Assembly (NCBI RefSeq): GCF_015710575.1 | Contig: NZ_CP065373.1 | Span: forward strand, 4,650,001 to 4,714,000 | Reading direction: 5' to 3' | Source: Mycolicibacterium mengxianglii | GTDB taxonomy: Bacteria > Actinomycetota > Actinomycetes > Mycobacteriales > Mycobacteriaceae | DNA: 64,000 nucleotides | Shown: positions 1-8,248 of the stretch, piece by piece | Position numbering within the stretch: position 1 is the first letter of the stretch | Layout of the letters: each line of letters starts with the position of its first letter | The notes under the pieces: generated by a model | The model's input: the letters and a program-made list of their open reading frames with translations, nothing else | Told to the model about the DNA's origin: nothing | The model's database searches: none | Translations under genes and position numbers: made by a program

Positions 1-67
1 GCGGATCGGCCGGGGTGTCCTCACTGTCACGGCGTCGGGGTGCGTCGTAATCGGTAACCGTTGTCAT
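1..67 (-). CDS. DUF4193-like small protein, N-terminus only
   Basis: Only the first 22 codons are inside the window; the gene runs off the left edge. They read MTTVTDYDAPRRRDSEDTPA and onward. The TDYDAPRR core is what I recall at the start of mycobacterial DUF4193 proteins, short acidic proteins with a C-terminal CxxC pair of unknown function. The ATG at 67 is preceded by a GAGGAGG ribosome binding site five bases upstream, which supports the start. The C-terminal half that would confirm the family is not visible, so the family call is a memory match on eight residues. Confidence 0.55.
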   Translation of the reverse strand, partial: MTTVTDYDAPRRRDSEDTPADP

Positions 68-142
68 GCGTCCCTCCTCGGGATCAGCGGGGCGTTGACA
101 CCTCACACCGTCGTCAACGTTGAGCGGTGTTACCCACGTGCC

Positions 143-158
143 AGCGGTTCCAACCGCT
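143..158. promoter_or_regulatory. Short palindrome upstream of the partial gene
   Basis: AGCGGTT-CC-AACCGCT is a 7-bp perfect inverted repeat about 75 bp upstream of the start codon at 67. It could be an operator for the leftward gene. No factor is recognised. The rest of 68-234 shows no gene. Confidence 0.25.
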
Positions 159-234
159 AAATTTCATGACTTTTTCGCCGCCATCAACACGTTGGCGCCC
201 AGGACAATTCGTGGCAAATTTCGGGTCCTGTTTG

Positions 235-279
235 AGTGGCCGTGCCGCCGCGGTCACGTCACGCGGCGGCACGGCCACT
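235..279 (-). terminator. 18-bp perfect stem-loop after the STAS operon
   Basis: Bases 235-252 and 262-279 are perfect reverse complements (18 bp) with a 9-base loop. The element lies 66 bp past the stop of the leftward gene ending at 346. There is no U-tract, as is common for mycobacterial intrinsic terminators. Terminator is the simplest reading. Confidence 0.6.
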
Positions 280-345
280 GACGTCGTACCCAACGCAAAG
301 ACCTAGCCAACGCGGGTCACGCGTTCTTTACCCGGACGAAACGCC

Positions 346-636
346 TCAGGCGTCGGACGCAGTACCGTCGAGAACACCGGAGACGCCGTCGAGCAACGCC
401 CGAAACTCGGCGTGCTGCGCGTAGCAGTCGATCCAGGCCTCGACGTTGGCCGTGGTCTCCGCCGACAGTGGCTGCCGGGCCCGTTGCACCGCACCGAGCA
501 CATCGCGGATGACAGTGGTGAATTCACCTACGCCGAGATTGACAAAAGCCATGTCGCGCTCTGCCTGGGTGAGCACATCCCGGTGATCGTCAACCAGGTT
601 CCAGGCCAGGTCACTCTCGTTTGGTCGTCGCTTCAT
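346..636 (-). CDS. Hypothetical protein in a STAS operon
   Basis: This 96-residue soluble protein starts at an internal ATG (MKRRPNESDLAW). A longer in-frame extension is rejected because it would run back through the preceding STAS gene. It is mostly helical by composition, acidic, and has no membrane segment or recognisable motif. It sits 37 bp downstream of the STAS anti-sigma factor antagonist in the same direction, so the two are probably co-transcribed. A role in partner switching of an alternative sigma factor is an inference from that neighbour only. A strong hairpin follows the gene. Confidence 0.55.
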   Translation of the reverse strand: MKRRPNESDLAWNLVDDHRDVLTQAERDMAFVNLGVGEFTTVIRDVLGAVQRARQPLSAETTANVEAWIDCYAQHAEFRALLDGVSGVLDGTASDA

Positions 637-673
637 CGATTCATTCTTCGTGGGCCAGTGGTCGAGCGCAGCG

Positions 674-1057
674 CTAAGCGGTCGGCGCGCCGCCGACCTT
701 GTCGAACGCTTCATCGAGTGTGGGGCACATGTTAACCAGTTCGGCCAGCCCGATCAGCTTGAGGGGGCGACTGGTGGCCGGACCGTCGGCAACGACGGCG
801 AACCCCACCTCGGGACCGATCCGGCGACGGACCATCACCAGGATGTTCATCCCGTGCGAGGCCAGGAACTCGACGTCGGTGAGGTCGACGATCAGCGCGG
901 TGGGCTTCTTGTCCAGCACCACGGTCAGACGCTCGTCGAGGTGAGGTGCGGTCAGCATGTCGATCACGCCGGCACAGCTGACAACCACGGTGGATTCGCG
1001 CCAGTTCTCCACCACCACGCAGCTGGGCAGATCGCCATAGCCGTCAAAATCAGTCAC
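674..1057 (-). CDS. STAS-domain protein (anti-sigma factor antagonist type)
   Basis: The 127-residue protein is a single STAS domain with alternating hydrophobic strands (VVENWRESTVVVSCAGVID) and the conserved loop DLTDVEFLASHGM near residues 59-70. Ser67 occupies the position phosphorylated by partner kinases in SpoIIAA-like proteins. Family members release a sigma factor by binding its anti-sigma factor. The start is GTG at 1057, with a GTGGGG stretch as a weak ribosome binding site. The kinase and the sigma factor are not in this window. A small hypothetical gene follows, probably in the same transcript. Confidence 0.8.
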   Translation of the reverse strand: MTDFDGYGDLPSCVVVENWRESTVVVSCAGVIDMLTAPHLDERLTVVLDKKPTALIVDLTDVEFLASHGMNILVMVRRRIGPEVGFAVVADGPATSRPLKLIGLAELVNMCPTLDEAFDKVGGAPTA

Positions 1058-1202
1058 GAGTTACCCCACGGTCCGTTCAATCGGAGGGATTACACGCTTC
1101 GACTCGCGGCTCGGTGGCTGAACCAAGCAAGCATTGCGCGGAATGCGTCATCAGCTTAACCGGCAGGACGCGCATCACGGTAGCCGGTGAGCCCGAGGTC
1201 AC

Positions 1203-3197
1203 TCAGCGGCGCCGGCGGGCCTTGAGGTAGTCGCCCACCACCGCGGCGCCCAGACCGTCCAGATCCGGGACCACCACCCTGCCCTGCACCCGGCGCGCCA
1301 CCTGATCGATGAAACGGGCCAGCCCCGGATCGGTCCCCAAGCGGAAGATCGTGACCTGGGCACCCAGCCTGGCGATCTCGTCGAGTCCCTTCACCGTGTG
1401 GGCGATGGTTCGCGGGTGCGGCGGGTAGTCGAAGAACACTTCGACATCTCCGGGGGTTCCCCCGCTCCCCCAGTTCTCCAGATGCGCGGTGGGCTCACCG
1501 TCGGTGACCACCATGACGACGGGTTGGGCATTGGGGTGACGCCGGAGATGCCGAGTGGCCAGCGCCAGGGCGTGGTGCAGGTTGGTGCCTTGTTCGTAGA
1601 CACCCTCCAGCCCGGTCAATTCGGCGGCGGTGACGGTACGCGCGTACCGCCCGAACGCGATGATCTGCAGGGCGTCGGAACGGAACCTGGTACTCACCAG
1701 ATGGTTCAACGCCAGTGCGGTCTGCTTCATCGGCAGCCAACGGTTTTCCATCACCATCGAGAACGAGGTGTCCACCAGCAGCGCCACCGCGGCCTGGGTA
1801 CGGGTCTCGGTTTCAGACACCTCTACGTCATCAACCGTGATCTGGATGGGTCCGTCGTGTCGCTCGCCGGCCGGTGTACCCGCATTGCGCAGTACTGCGT
1901 TGGTGAGCGTGCGCGTGACATTCCACGGTTCGGTGTCCCCGAACGCCCACGGGCGGGTGGCGCCGGTCAGCTCGCCGGCAGCACCGGCACGACGCGTGTC
2001 CCGCTCGCCGTGGCGTCCGGAAAGCTGTTGCGCCACGTCGCGCAACGCCGCCTGACCGAGTTGACGCATGGCCTTGGGTGAGAGCCGCCAACTGCCGTCC
2101 GAACTGCGGTCGAGGAAGCCCTGGTTCATCAGTGCTTTCTCCAACTCGGCCAGCGTGCGGGCGTCGACGGCGGCGTCCTCGCCCAGCTGCTTGGCGAGCA
2201 TGTCGAGGTCGACGTCCTCCATCGAGGCACCGGCATAACTCTGGGAGAGCTGCTCGGCCAGTTGCTCGAGCTCGCCGATGTCGGCCAGCGCCTGTGCGCC
2301 CTCCCCCATGCCCAGCGGCTGCTCGCCGGAGAAGTTCTCCGAACCGTCCCAGTCCTCGCCGGGCCGGGCGGACTGCAGATGCGCGTCCAGCCGGTTGAGC
2401 GCGTTCATCAGAGACGGCGAACCGAATGCCTGCTGTGCCAACGCGTCCAGCTCGGCGCGTTGATCGGCTGAGAGGCTGTTGCGGAACCGCTGCGCGGCGG
2501 CCGACCGCTTGGCCAGTGAATCCATCAGCTCGTCGATATTGCGCGGGTTCTCGGGGAAGAAGTCGCCGTGCTTGTCCATGAAGTCTTGAAAGTCTTGTTG
2601 CGAATCCTGTCCATTCGCGTGCTTGTCCAACAGATCGTTGAGGTCGTCGAGCATGTCGTTGACCCGCTGGCGGTCTTCGTCGGTGGCGTTCTCCAGCGAC
2701 TGCTTCATCCCGGCGAACCGCTGGTCGAGCATCTCTCGGCCCAGCAGATCCCGGATCTGGTCGTACTTTTCGCGAGCCTCGCTCGAACGCCAGCTGTAGT
2801 CGGCCAGTTCTTCGACGGCCTTCGCCGGTGACGGGGACAGCGCGTCGAGCTGCAGTTCACCGAAGCGGGCATCGTCGTCGAGGGCGCGGGCCAACTCCTT
2901 GCGTTCAGCTAGAACAGCCTCGTCCAGGAGCTTCTTGACTTCCTGCAGGGTGCCGTCGAGATTGTTGCGCTGCAACAGTTTCCGTCGTTTACGGTGAGCT
3001 TCGGCCGCCAGCTTGTCGGCGCCCGGCAGATTCTGGGTGCCGCGACGCAACAACTCGGACAGGGCACGGCGAGGCGAGGTGCCCTCCATGACCTCCTGGC
3101 CGATCTGCTCCAGGGCTTCCCTCAGGTCCACCGGCGGCGCCAGCGGATCCGGTCCGCCGGTGTAGCCGGAGTATCTGGTCTGCCGGCGTTTAGCCAT
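1203..3197 (-). CDS. VWA-domain protein, partner of the AAA+ ATPase
   Basis: This 664-residue protein matches M. tuberculosis Rv0959 as I recall it. The N-terminal two thirds are charged and helical, with many Leu/Asp/Glu/Arg heptad-like stretches. The C-terminal third is a von Willebrand factor A domain. Its metal-binding site DTSFS starts at Asp476 and is followed by a VVTDGEP motif. AAA+ proteins of the MoxR/ChlI class work with such VWA partners to insert metals or remodel complexes. The chosen ATG at 3197 overlaps the stop of the upstream ATPase gene by eight bases, which implies translational coupling. An in-frame extension into the ATPase gene was rejected. Confidence 0.85.
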   Translation of the reverse strand: MAKRRQTRYSGYTGGPDPLAPPVDLREALEQIGQEVMEGTSPRRALSELLRRGTQNLPGADKLAAEAHRKRRKLLQRNNLDGTLQEVKKLLDEAVLAERKELARALDDDARFGELQLDALSPSPAKAVEELADYSWRSSEAREKYDQIRDLLGREMLDQRFAGMKQSLENATDEDRQRVNDMLDDLNDLLDKHANGQDSQQDFQDFMDKHGDFFPENPRNIDELMDSLAKRSAAAQRFRNSLSADQRAELDALAQQAFGSPSLMNALNRLDAHLQSARPGEDWDGSENFSGEQPLGMGEGAQALADIGELEQLAEQLSQSYAGASMEDVDLDMLAKQLGEDAAVDARTLAELEKALMNQGFLDRSSDGSWRLSPKAMRQLGQAALRDVAQQLSGRHGERDTRRAGAAGELTGATRPWAFGDTEPWNVTRTLTNAVLRNAGTPAGERHDGPIQITVDDVEVSETETRTQAAVALLVDTSFSMVMENRWLPMKQTALALNHLVSTRFRSDALQIIAFGRYARTVTAAELTGLEGVYEQGTNLHHALALATRHLRRHPNAQPVVMVVTDGEPTAHLENWGSGGTPGDVEVFFDYPPHPRTIAHTVKGLDEIARLGAQVTIFRLGTDPGLARFIDQVARRVQGRVVVPDLDGLGAAVVGDYLKARRRR

Positions 3198-4581
3198 AAA
3201 CGGTTTCGCCCTCTCCGGACACCTTGTCGATGCGCTTGGCCAGGTACAGCGCCTCCAGAGCCAGCTCGATCGCCGCCGCCCGCTCGCCGTCGGACTCGGC
3301 GCCCAGACGCGCGGCGATGTCGTCGACCACCGGGAGATCCGGCAGGGCGGCCAGCACATCCTTGGCCGACACCCGCTCACCCGTGGTCACCGGCGAGTCA
3401 CCCTCCACTGCGGTCACCAGCGGTCCGACGTCCAGCCCGCCCAGCGCGCGCTGGGCGGTGTCCGCGGTGGCCCGCCGCAGCAGGTGCTCCAGCACTGCCT
3501 GCTCACGTCCCTCTTCGCCGGACTCGAACTCCAGCTTGCCGCGCAGCACGTCGACGATGGTGCCCAGATCCACCACCCGTGCGACGGGATCCTGCTCACC
3601 GAGAATGGCCGAGCGGTGCCGCGCCGAAGCCGCCACCGTCTCGGCCGCGGCGATCGCAAAGCGCGCCGATACCCCTGAGCGCTGGTCCACCGACGTGGAC
3701 TCGCGCAGGTAGCGGGCGAACCGGCCGATGATCTGCAGCAGGTGCTCGGGCACTTCCGCCGACAGGTGCGCCTCCTGGGAGATCACGCCCACCTCGGCAT
3801 CCAGCTCCACCGGGTAGTGGGTACGGATCTCGGCGCCGAAGCGGTCCTTGAGCGGGGTGATGATCCGGCCGCGGTTGGTGTAGTCCTCGGGGTTGGCACT
3901 GGCCACCACGAGAACGTCCAACGGCAACCGCAGCGTGTAGCCGCGGACCTGGATGTCGCGCTCCTCCATCACATTGAGCATCGACACCTGGATGCGTTCC
4001 GCCAGGTCGGGCAACTCGTTGATGGCCACGATGCCGCGGTGCGCCCGTGGGATCAGCCCGTAGGCGATGGTCTCCGGGTCACCCAGGCTGCGTCCCTCGG
4101 CCACCTTCACCGGGTCGATGTCTCCCACCAGGTCCGCGACGCTGGTGTCGGGGGTGGCAAGTTTCTCGGTGTAGCGCTCACTGCGATGCCGCCACGCGAT
4201 GGGCAGGTCGTCTCCGGACTCGGCGACCCGTCGGATCGACTCCGGGGTGATCGGCGAGTAGGGGTGCTCGCCGAGCTCGGATCCGGCGATCACCGGTGTC
4301 CACTCGTCGAGCAATCCGGTCAGCGATCGCAGCAGCCGTGTTTTGCCCTGGCCGCGCTCACCCAGCAGCACGAAGTCGTGCCCGGCGATCAGCGCCCGTT
4401 CAACCTGTGGCAACACGGTGTCTTCGAACCCGACAATGCCGGGCCATACCTCTTCGGCGGTGTCGCCGGCAGACAGCCGGGCCAGCAGATTCTCTCGGAG
4501 TTCCTGCTTGACACCGCGTTCCTGATGACCGGAGGCGCGCAGTTCGCCGATGGTGCGGGGCAGATCGTTAGGTGATGTCAC
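3190..4581 (-). CDS. Magnesium-chelatase-like AAA+ ATPase (ChlI/MoxR class)
   Basis: The 463-residue protein is a cytosolic AAA+ ATPase equivalent to M. tuberculosis Rv0958 from memory. The Walker A motif GERGQGKT is at residues 74-81. A sensor region containing VVASANPEDYTNRGRI and an arginine-finger stretch (DRFGAEIRTHYP) are typical of the ChlI/BchI class. No bacteriochlorophyll genes are present, so true magnesium chelation for photosynthesis is excluded. A metal-insertion or assembly role with the coupled VWA protein downstream is more likely. The two genes overlap by eight bases. This is the last backbone gene before the lipoprotein and the accessory island. Confidence 0.85.
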   Translation of the reverse strand: MTSPNDLPRTIGELRASGHQERGVKQELRENLLARLSAGDTAEEVWPGIVGFEDTVLPQVERALIAGHDFVLLGERGQGKTRLLRSLTGLLDEWTPVIAGSELGEHPYSPITPESIRRVAESGDDLPIAWRHRSERYTEKLATPDTSVADLVGDIDPVKVAEGRSLGDPETIAYGLIPRAHRGIVAINELPDLAERIQVSMLNVMEERDIQVRGYTLRLPLDVLVVASANPEDYTNRGRIITPLKDRFGAEIRTHYPVELDAEVGVISQEAHLSAEVPEHLLQIIGRFARYLRESTSVDQRSGVSARFAIAAAETVAASARHRSAILGEQDPVARVVDLGTIVDVLRGKLEFESGEEGREQAVLEHLLRRATADTAQRALGGLDVGPLVTAVEGDSPVTTGERVSAKDVLAALPDLPVVDDIAARLGAESDGERAAAIELALEALYLAKRIDKVSGEGETVYG

Positions 4582-4672
4582 AACTCCACGCTACGACGGT
4601 CGCCGACATCAGGCAGCGGCTCCCTGCTCTCAGCGAAAAAGCGTGCCCTGCGGAATAGGCTCGACCACGTGC

Positions 4673-5323
4673 TCAGCCCTGCCCGGGAGCCAGCATCTGG
4701 AATCCGCCGAGGATCTCCTCGGTGTCCTGCTGATAGGTCTTGTCCCGCGGATTGTCGGTCTGGGTGGTCACCGTTGCGGCGTAGGTGCGATCCTCGGTCT
4801 GCATCACCGTGATCAGCACCTGGGCCGGCAGCGCACCCACCGGTTCGATCGGCGGGGTGATGTATTCGATGCGCTCGGCGGGTAGCCCGCAGTGCACCAC
4901 CTTGGTGGCGGTCACCTCGGTGGCACCGAATCCCTTTTCCAGCGACTGCAACTGCTGCTCGAACACCACTGCAGGGTCGACGATGCCCGCCTTGCTCTCC
5001 AGAGTGACCACCACCGTCGGAGCGAAGTCGTCGGTGACGAGGTCGACGTTGCTCATGGTGAACCGGAACAGGTCGTCGTCCATATCGGTGTAACGCTTCC
5101 ACCCCTGGGGCTGGGGAATGCGCAGCACCGGTTCACCCTCGTCGAGAGGGTCGATATCGGTCAGCGGCGCTTCCACTGACGTGCAGGCGGTGTCGCCGGC
5201 GCCGATCGCCAGACCGACGCCGGGGTCCTGTGCAGCCACCGGGGCCGCGTCGACGTACCGGGTGCACGACGCGGCGAAGATCGACGTCGCGATGAGCACT
5301 GCGGCCGGAAGACCACGAGTCAT
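4673..5323 (-). CDS. LpqN/LpqT-family lipoprotein
   Basis: This 216-residue protein (start MTRGLPAAVLI) has a short signal sequence ending in a lipobox, FAASC, so the mature protein should be a cell-wall-side lipoprotein with Cys20 acylated. The body (PVLRIPQPQGWKRY ... DDLFRFTMSNVDLV) resembles the mycobacterial LpqN family of single-domain lipoproteins. Some family members bind cell-envelope enzymes. An alternative upstream ATG adds six residues (MLMAPC) that would weaken the signal peptide, so the internal start is preferred. It lies between the AAA+ gene and the catabolic operon, same strand, and a link with either is not evident. Confidence 0.75.
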   Translation of the reverse strand: MTRGLPAAVLIATSIFAASCTRYVDAAPVAAQDPGVGLAIGAGDTACTSVEAPLTDIDPLDEGEPVLRIPQPQGWKRYTDMDDDLFRFTMSNVDLVTDDFAPTVVVTLESKAGIVDPAVVFEQQLQSLEKGFGATEVTATKVVHCGLPAERIEYITPPIEPVGALPAQVLITVMQTEDRTYAATVTTQTDNPRDKTYQQDTEEILGGFQMLAPGQG

Positions 5324-5395
5324 ACAGGGTGCCATCAACAAGTCGTGTCTTCCGTTCAGGCGGCTGTAGTCACAGCAACCCTAAAGCGTCGTGAG

Positions 5396-5435
5396 TCCCC
5401 GTGGGGGAGGCGGGCGCCGGCGGCGGTGACCGCCG
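5396..5435 (-). terminator. Possible terminator of the catabolic operon
   Basis: Two GC-rich hairpins follow the last gene of the operon (stop at 5447). They are CGGCGGT/ACCGCCG (5421-5427 with 5429-5435, tiny loop) and TCCCC/GGGGA around 5396-5408. No U-tract is present, so the call is tentative. Confidence 0.35.
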
Positions 5436-5446
5436 ACGCCGCCCTT

Positions 5447-6892
5447 CTACTCTGCGGCTGGACCGTCGCCGACTGCGGCGGCGCCCACCTTCTCCGACTT
5501 ACGAATGTCGTTGATGACGTCGAGACGTTGGTCGCTGCTCCAATCGAGCTGAGTCTTCGGTTGCGCACCGCCCTCGAATGCCCGCTCGTAACTCAGCAAC
5601 TCCCAGCCGTATTCATGCGGCAGGTAGTCGTTGCGCAGGAAGCGGGTGCGGATGTCCTCCGGGAACGTCTGAACCTCACCGTTGAGAATCACGTGGGTCA
5701 CCTTCCCGGGGGTGTAGAGCACCCGGATATCGGCTACCGGATCACCGTCGACGACGATGATGTCAGCGAGCTTGCCTTCGGCGATGACACCCAGGTCGTC
5801 GGGCAGCCCCATTGCGTTGGCACCATGCTTGGTGCCGGCCTGGATCGCCTCCAACGAGCTCAGCCCGGCATAGAGCATCAGCATCTCCAGCTCGCGGGCA
5901 TGCCACTCGCCGTAGGGGACGGTCGCGAAGCCGCTGTCGGTGCCCATGGCGAACTTCACGCCCGCGGCGTGTGCGCGGTGCAACGAGTCCATGGTGGCCT
6001 CGTTCATCCGCTTGGTCGCCTCGACGATCGACGGCCGGTTCCGCGAGATCTCCGCGAACTCCACGATGTGATGCATGAACAACTGCGTCGGCGCCAACGG
6101 GATCTGGCTCTTGGCCAGGTTCTCGATGGTCGCGTCACTCATGTAGTTGCCGTGCATGATGTGGTCGAACCCGGCATTGACGGCGGCGTTCATCTCGCCG
6201 TCCCCGCGCGCGTGGATGGTGATCTGTAGGCCCAGCTGATGCGCCAGATCAGCACACATCTTCAGTTCGTCGTTGGTGAAGGCCTGGAAATCTCCATACG
6301 GGCTGTCGGCCAGTTTGATCAGGTCCACCCCGGCCTTGGCCTGACGGCGGATCTCATCGACCATCTGGTCCTTGGTGTTGGTCAGCTTGCCGATGCTCGA
6401 CTCGGGATTGCCCGTGGCGTCGGGGAACCAGTCCGTCAAGCCATTGCTGGTGGTCAGATACCTTCCAGCAGAAGTCATCCGGGGTCCGTGGACGATCCCG
6501 CGCTTGATACCTTCCCGCAGGCCGACACCGATGAAGTAGCTGCCACCAGGCTGGGAAATGCTGGTGACGCCGGCCGAGAGCACCTTCTCGACATTGGCGG
6601 CGGCGATCAGCGTCCGCAGCTCCGGCGGCGTGTAGATGCTGATCTCTTCCTCGGTGCGCGCCAGCCCGTAGGTCATGTGACAGTGGATGTCGATGAGCCC
6701 CGGCATCACCGTCTTACCGCGGGCGTCGATCACCGTCAGGTCCGCACCGCGCGGGATGTCTGCCTCGCGGTCAATCACACCGATCTTCACGATCCGCGAG
6801 TTATGCACCAGCACAGCACAATCAGGTACCGGCGGATTGGCATCACCATCGACCACCGTGCCGTTCTCGATCAACAACCATGAATCCCTCAA
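5447..6892 (-). CDS. Amidohydrolase, metal-dependent (imidazolonepropionase/prolidase type)
   Basis: The 481-residue enzyme belongs to the amidohydrolase superfamily that hydrolyses C-N bonds with one or two metal ions. Visible active-site elements are the HxH motif (His70, His72), a candidate carbamylated Lys193 in DLIKLAD, His227 (TIHARG), His247 (HIMHG) and the catalytic Asp319 in GTDSG. An N-terminal beta-sandwich segment (VVDGDANPPVPD) and a C-terminal strand (DIIVVDGDPVADI) frame the barrel. It is the last gene of the ten-gene leftward operon, 25 bp after the alpha/beta hydrolase. Its substrate is not deducible. An amide, N-acyl or cyclic amide intermediate would fit a nitrogenous aromatic pathway. 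Confidence 0.85.
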   Translation of the reverse strand: MRDSWLLIENGTVVDGDANPPVPDCAVLVHNSRIVKIGVIDREADIPRGADLTVIDARGKTVMPGLIDIHCHMTYGLARTEEEISIYTPPELRTLIAAANVEKVLSAGVTSISQPGGSYFIGVGLREGIKRGIVHGPRMTSAGRYLTTSNGLTDWFPDATGNPESSIGKLTNTKDQMVDEIRRQAKAGVDLIKLADSPYGDFQAFTNDELKMCADLAHQLGLQITIHARGDGEMNAAVNAGFDHIMHGNYMSDATIENLAKSQIPLAPTQLFMHHIVEFAEISRNRPSIVEATKRMNEATMDSLHRAHAAGVKFAMGTDSGFATVPYGEWHARELEMLMLYAGLSSLEAIQAGTKHGANAMGLPDDLGVIAEGKLADIIVVDGDPVADIRVLYTPGKVTHVILNGEVQTFPEDIRTRFLRNDYLPHEYGWELLSYERAFEGGAQPKTQLDWSSDQRLDVINDIRKSEKVGAAAVGDGPAAE

Positions 6893-6917
6893 CGGGCACC
6901 TCCTCGAACAAAAAGTG

Positions 6918-7802
6918 TCATTTCGACCGGCCGACCCCGTGTTTGACCATGAGGTCGACGAACAGATCGGGGTCTTCGAAGTACGGAGCGTGGCCGCACC
7001 CCGGCATCAACTCCAACTCCACACCGGGCAGGTTCTTCTGCGCTTCCACCCCCATCGAAGGTGGGGTCCACCGATCGTCGGCTCCCCACACCAGGAGCAC
7101 GGGCAGCTCAGGCAGCAGCTTCGCCAGTGCCGCATCTTGCCTGGCGTCGTTGCACGACTTGTCGAGCCAGTCGGCGACCCGTGTCAATGCCTCGTGGGCT
7201 CCCGCCGAGGAGTTGATCATCGACTCCTCGCGGACCCACGCGTCGGTCACCATCTCGGGGTCGGCGACCAGGAAGGCGAGCTTGCGTTGCACACCGGCGA
7301 CGCTGCCGTCGGACAACACCTCGCGCGGGGTGTGGAACTCCTGCGGGAAATCGCCGACACCCACAGAACCGATCAGCACCAGGCCTGATACCAGGTCGGG
7401 CCGTTCCACGGCCAGATACGCCGCCACGTGACCGCCGAGCGAGGTGCCGGCGATGGTCGCCTTCGACACACCCAATTCGTCGAGCACACCGGCGATCACC
7501 TCAGCGAAACCCGCTGCACTGTAATCGATGTCAGCACGTTTCTCGGCGAAACCGTGGCCAGGGAAATCGATAGCCAGCACGCGAAAACCCAGCTCGACGA
7601 GACCCGGCATCGCCGGAACCCAGCGGTCAGCTCGCGATCCGGCGCCGTGCAGACACACCAGTACCCGCTCGCCCGAACCGGATTCGATCACCCGAGTGGT
7701 CACGCCGGCCCCGGTCACCGGATAGGCGATCACGGTGTCCCGGCCGTAGTGGAACGGGTAGCGCCGCCCTTGTGTCGTCACCGCTGAACCGTCCACCGTC
7801 AT
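6918..7802 (-). CDS. Alpha/beta hydrolase (meta-cleavage product hydrolase type)
   Basis: This 294-residue hydrolase shows a complete catalytic triad: Ser121 in GTSLGG, Asp242 in GADDRW and His271 in GCGHAPY. An oxyanion-side LHGAGS motif is at residues 51-56. The arrangement resembles MhpC/BphD enzymes, which cleave C-C bonds of ring-fission products, and related amide or ester hydrolases such as N-formylmaleamate deformylase. Its ATG overlaps the stop of the preceding Rid gene by four bases (ATGA), so they are translationally coupled. Placement next to an extradiol dioxygenase supports a role after ring opening. Confidence 0.85.
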   Translation of the reverse strand: MTVDGSAVTTQGRRYPFHYGRDTVIAYPVTGAGVTTRVIESGSGERVLVCLHGAGSRADRWVPAMPGLVELGFRVLAIDFPGHGFAEKRADIDYSAAGFAEVIAGVLDELGVSKATIAGTSLGGHVAAYLAVERPDLVSGLVLIGSVGVGDFPQEFHTPREVLSDGSVAGVQRKLAFLVADPEMVTDAWVREESMINSSAGAHEALTRVADWLDKSCNDARQDAALAKLLPELPVLLVWGADDRWTPPSMGVEAQKNLPGVELELMPGCGHAPYFEDPDLFVDLMVKHGVGRSK

Positions 7803-8206
7803 GATGCAGCAGCCGGGCGCACCGCCAGCGCCTCGATCTCGACGAGGGCCGCTTCCTCCACCAGGCCGCCGATGATCAGCAAAGTGTTGGGTGGGTACAC
7901 CCCGGACGGGTAGATCTCGGGGAACTTCTCCTTGCGACCCTTCATGAACTCCGGGATCATCTCTCGGCCGACCACGTAGGTGCGGAAGCCGATCACGTGC
8001 TCGAACCCGAGGCCGGCCGCCGCCAGGGCGACACCGAGGTTGTCATAGGCGATCTTCACCTGCTCGGCGCCGCTGGAGGTGGTGAACTCGCCATTTGCGT
8101 CGGCGCCCATCTGGCCGGCCACCACCACTATCTCACCGGGGGTACCGAGCCCCAGCGTGGAGTAGTCGCCGAACTTCGGAAGGGCCGCGTCCTGATAGGT
8201 GATCAC
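7799..8206 (-). CDS. Rid/YjgF family protein lacking the RidA arginine
   Basis: The 135-residue protein has the YjgF/YER057c/UK114 fold signature: VVVAGQMGAD near the N-terminus and VEIEALAVRP at the C-terminus. Archetypal RidA imine deaminases carry an arginine in a P-A-R-S segment before the third strand. Here the same place reads VYPPNTLLIIGGL, so the arginine is absent. That puts it with the divergent Rid subfamilies, some of which occur in catabolic clusters, such as 2-aminomuconate deaminase of aminophenol pathways. The start is GTG at 8206, with no strong ribosome binding site. It sits between the dioxygenase and the hydrolase in the operon. Confidence 0.85.
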   Translation of the reverse strand: MITYQDAALPKFGDYSTLGLGTPGEIVVVAGQMGADANGEFTTSSGAEQVKIAYDNLGVALAAAGLGFEHVIGFRTYVVGREMIPEFMKGRKEKFPEIYPSGVYPPNTLLIIGGLVEEAALVEIEALAVRPAAAS

Positions 8207-8248
8207 TGTTTTTCGTTCTCTTTCTTTGAGATGTCTGATTCTGATTGT

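Noticed and set aside
1398..2081. Long open frames antisense to real genes, here and throughout the window
   Set aside because: High GC creates many long spurious frames; these lack family motifs, ribosome binding sites and operon context.
3190..4581. True magnesium chelatase for bacteriochlorophyll
   Set aside because: No other bacteriochlorophyll genes are present, and the AAA+/VWA pair is a general mycobacterial module.
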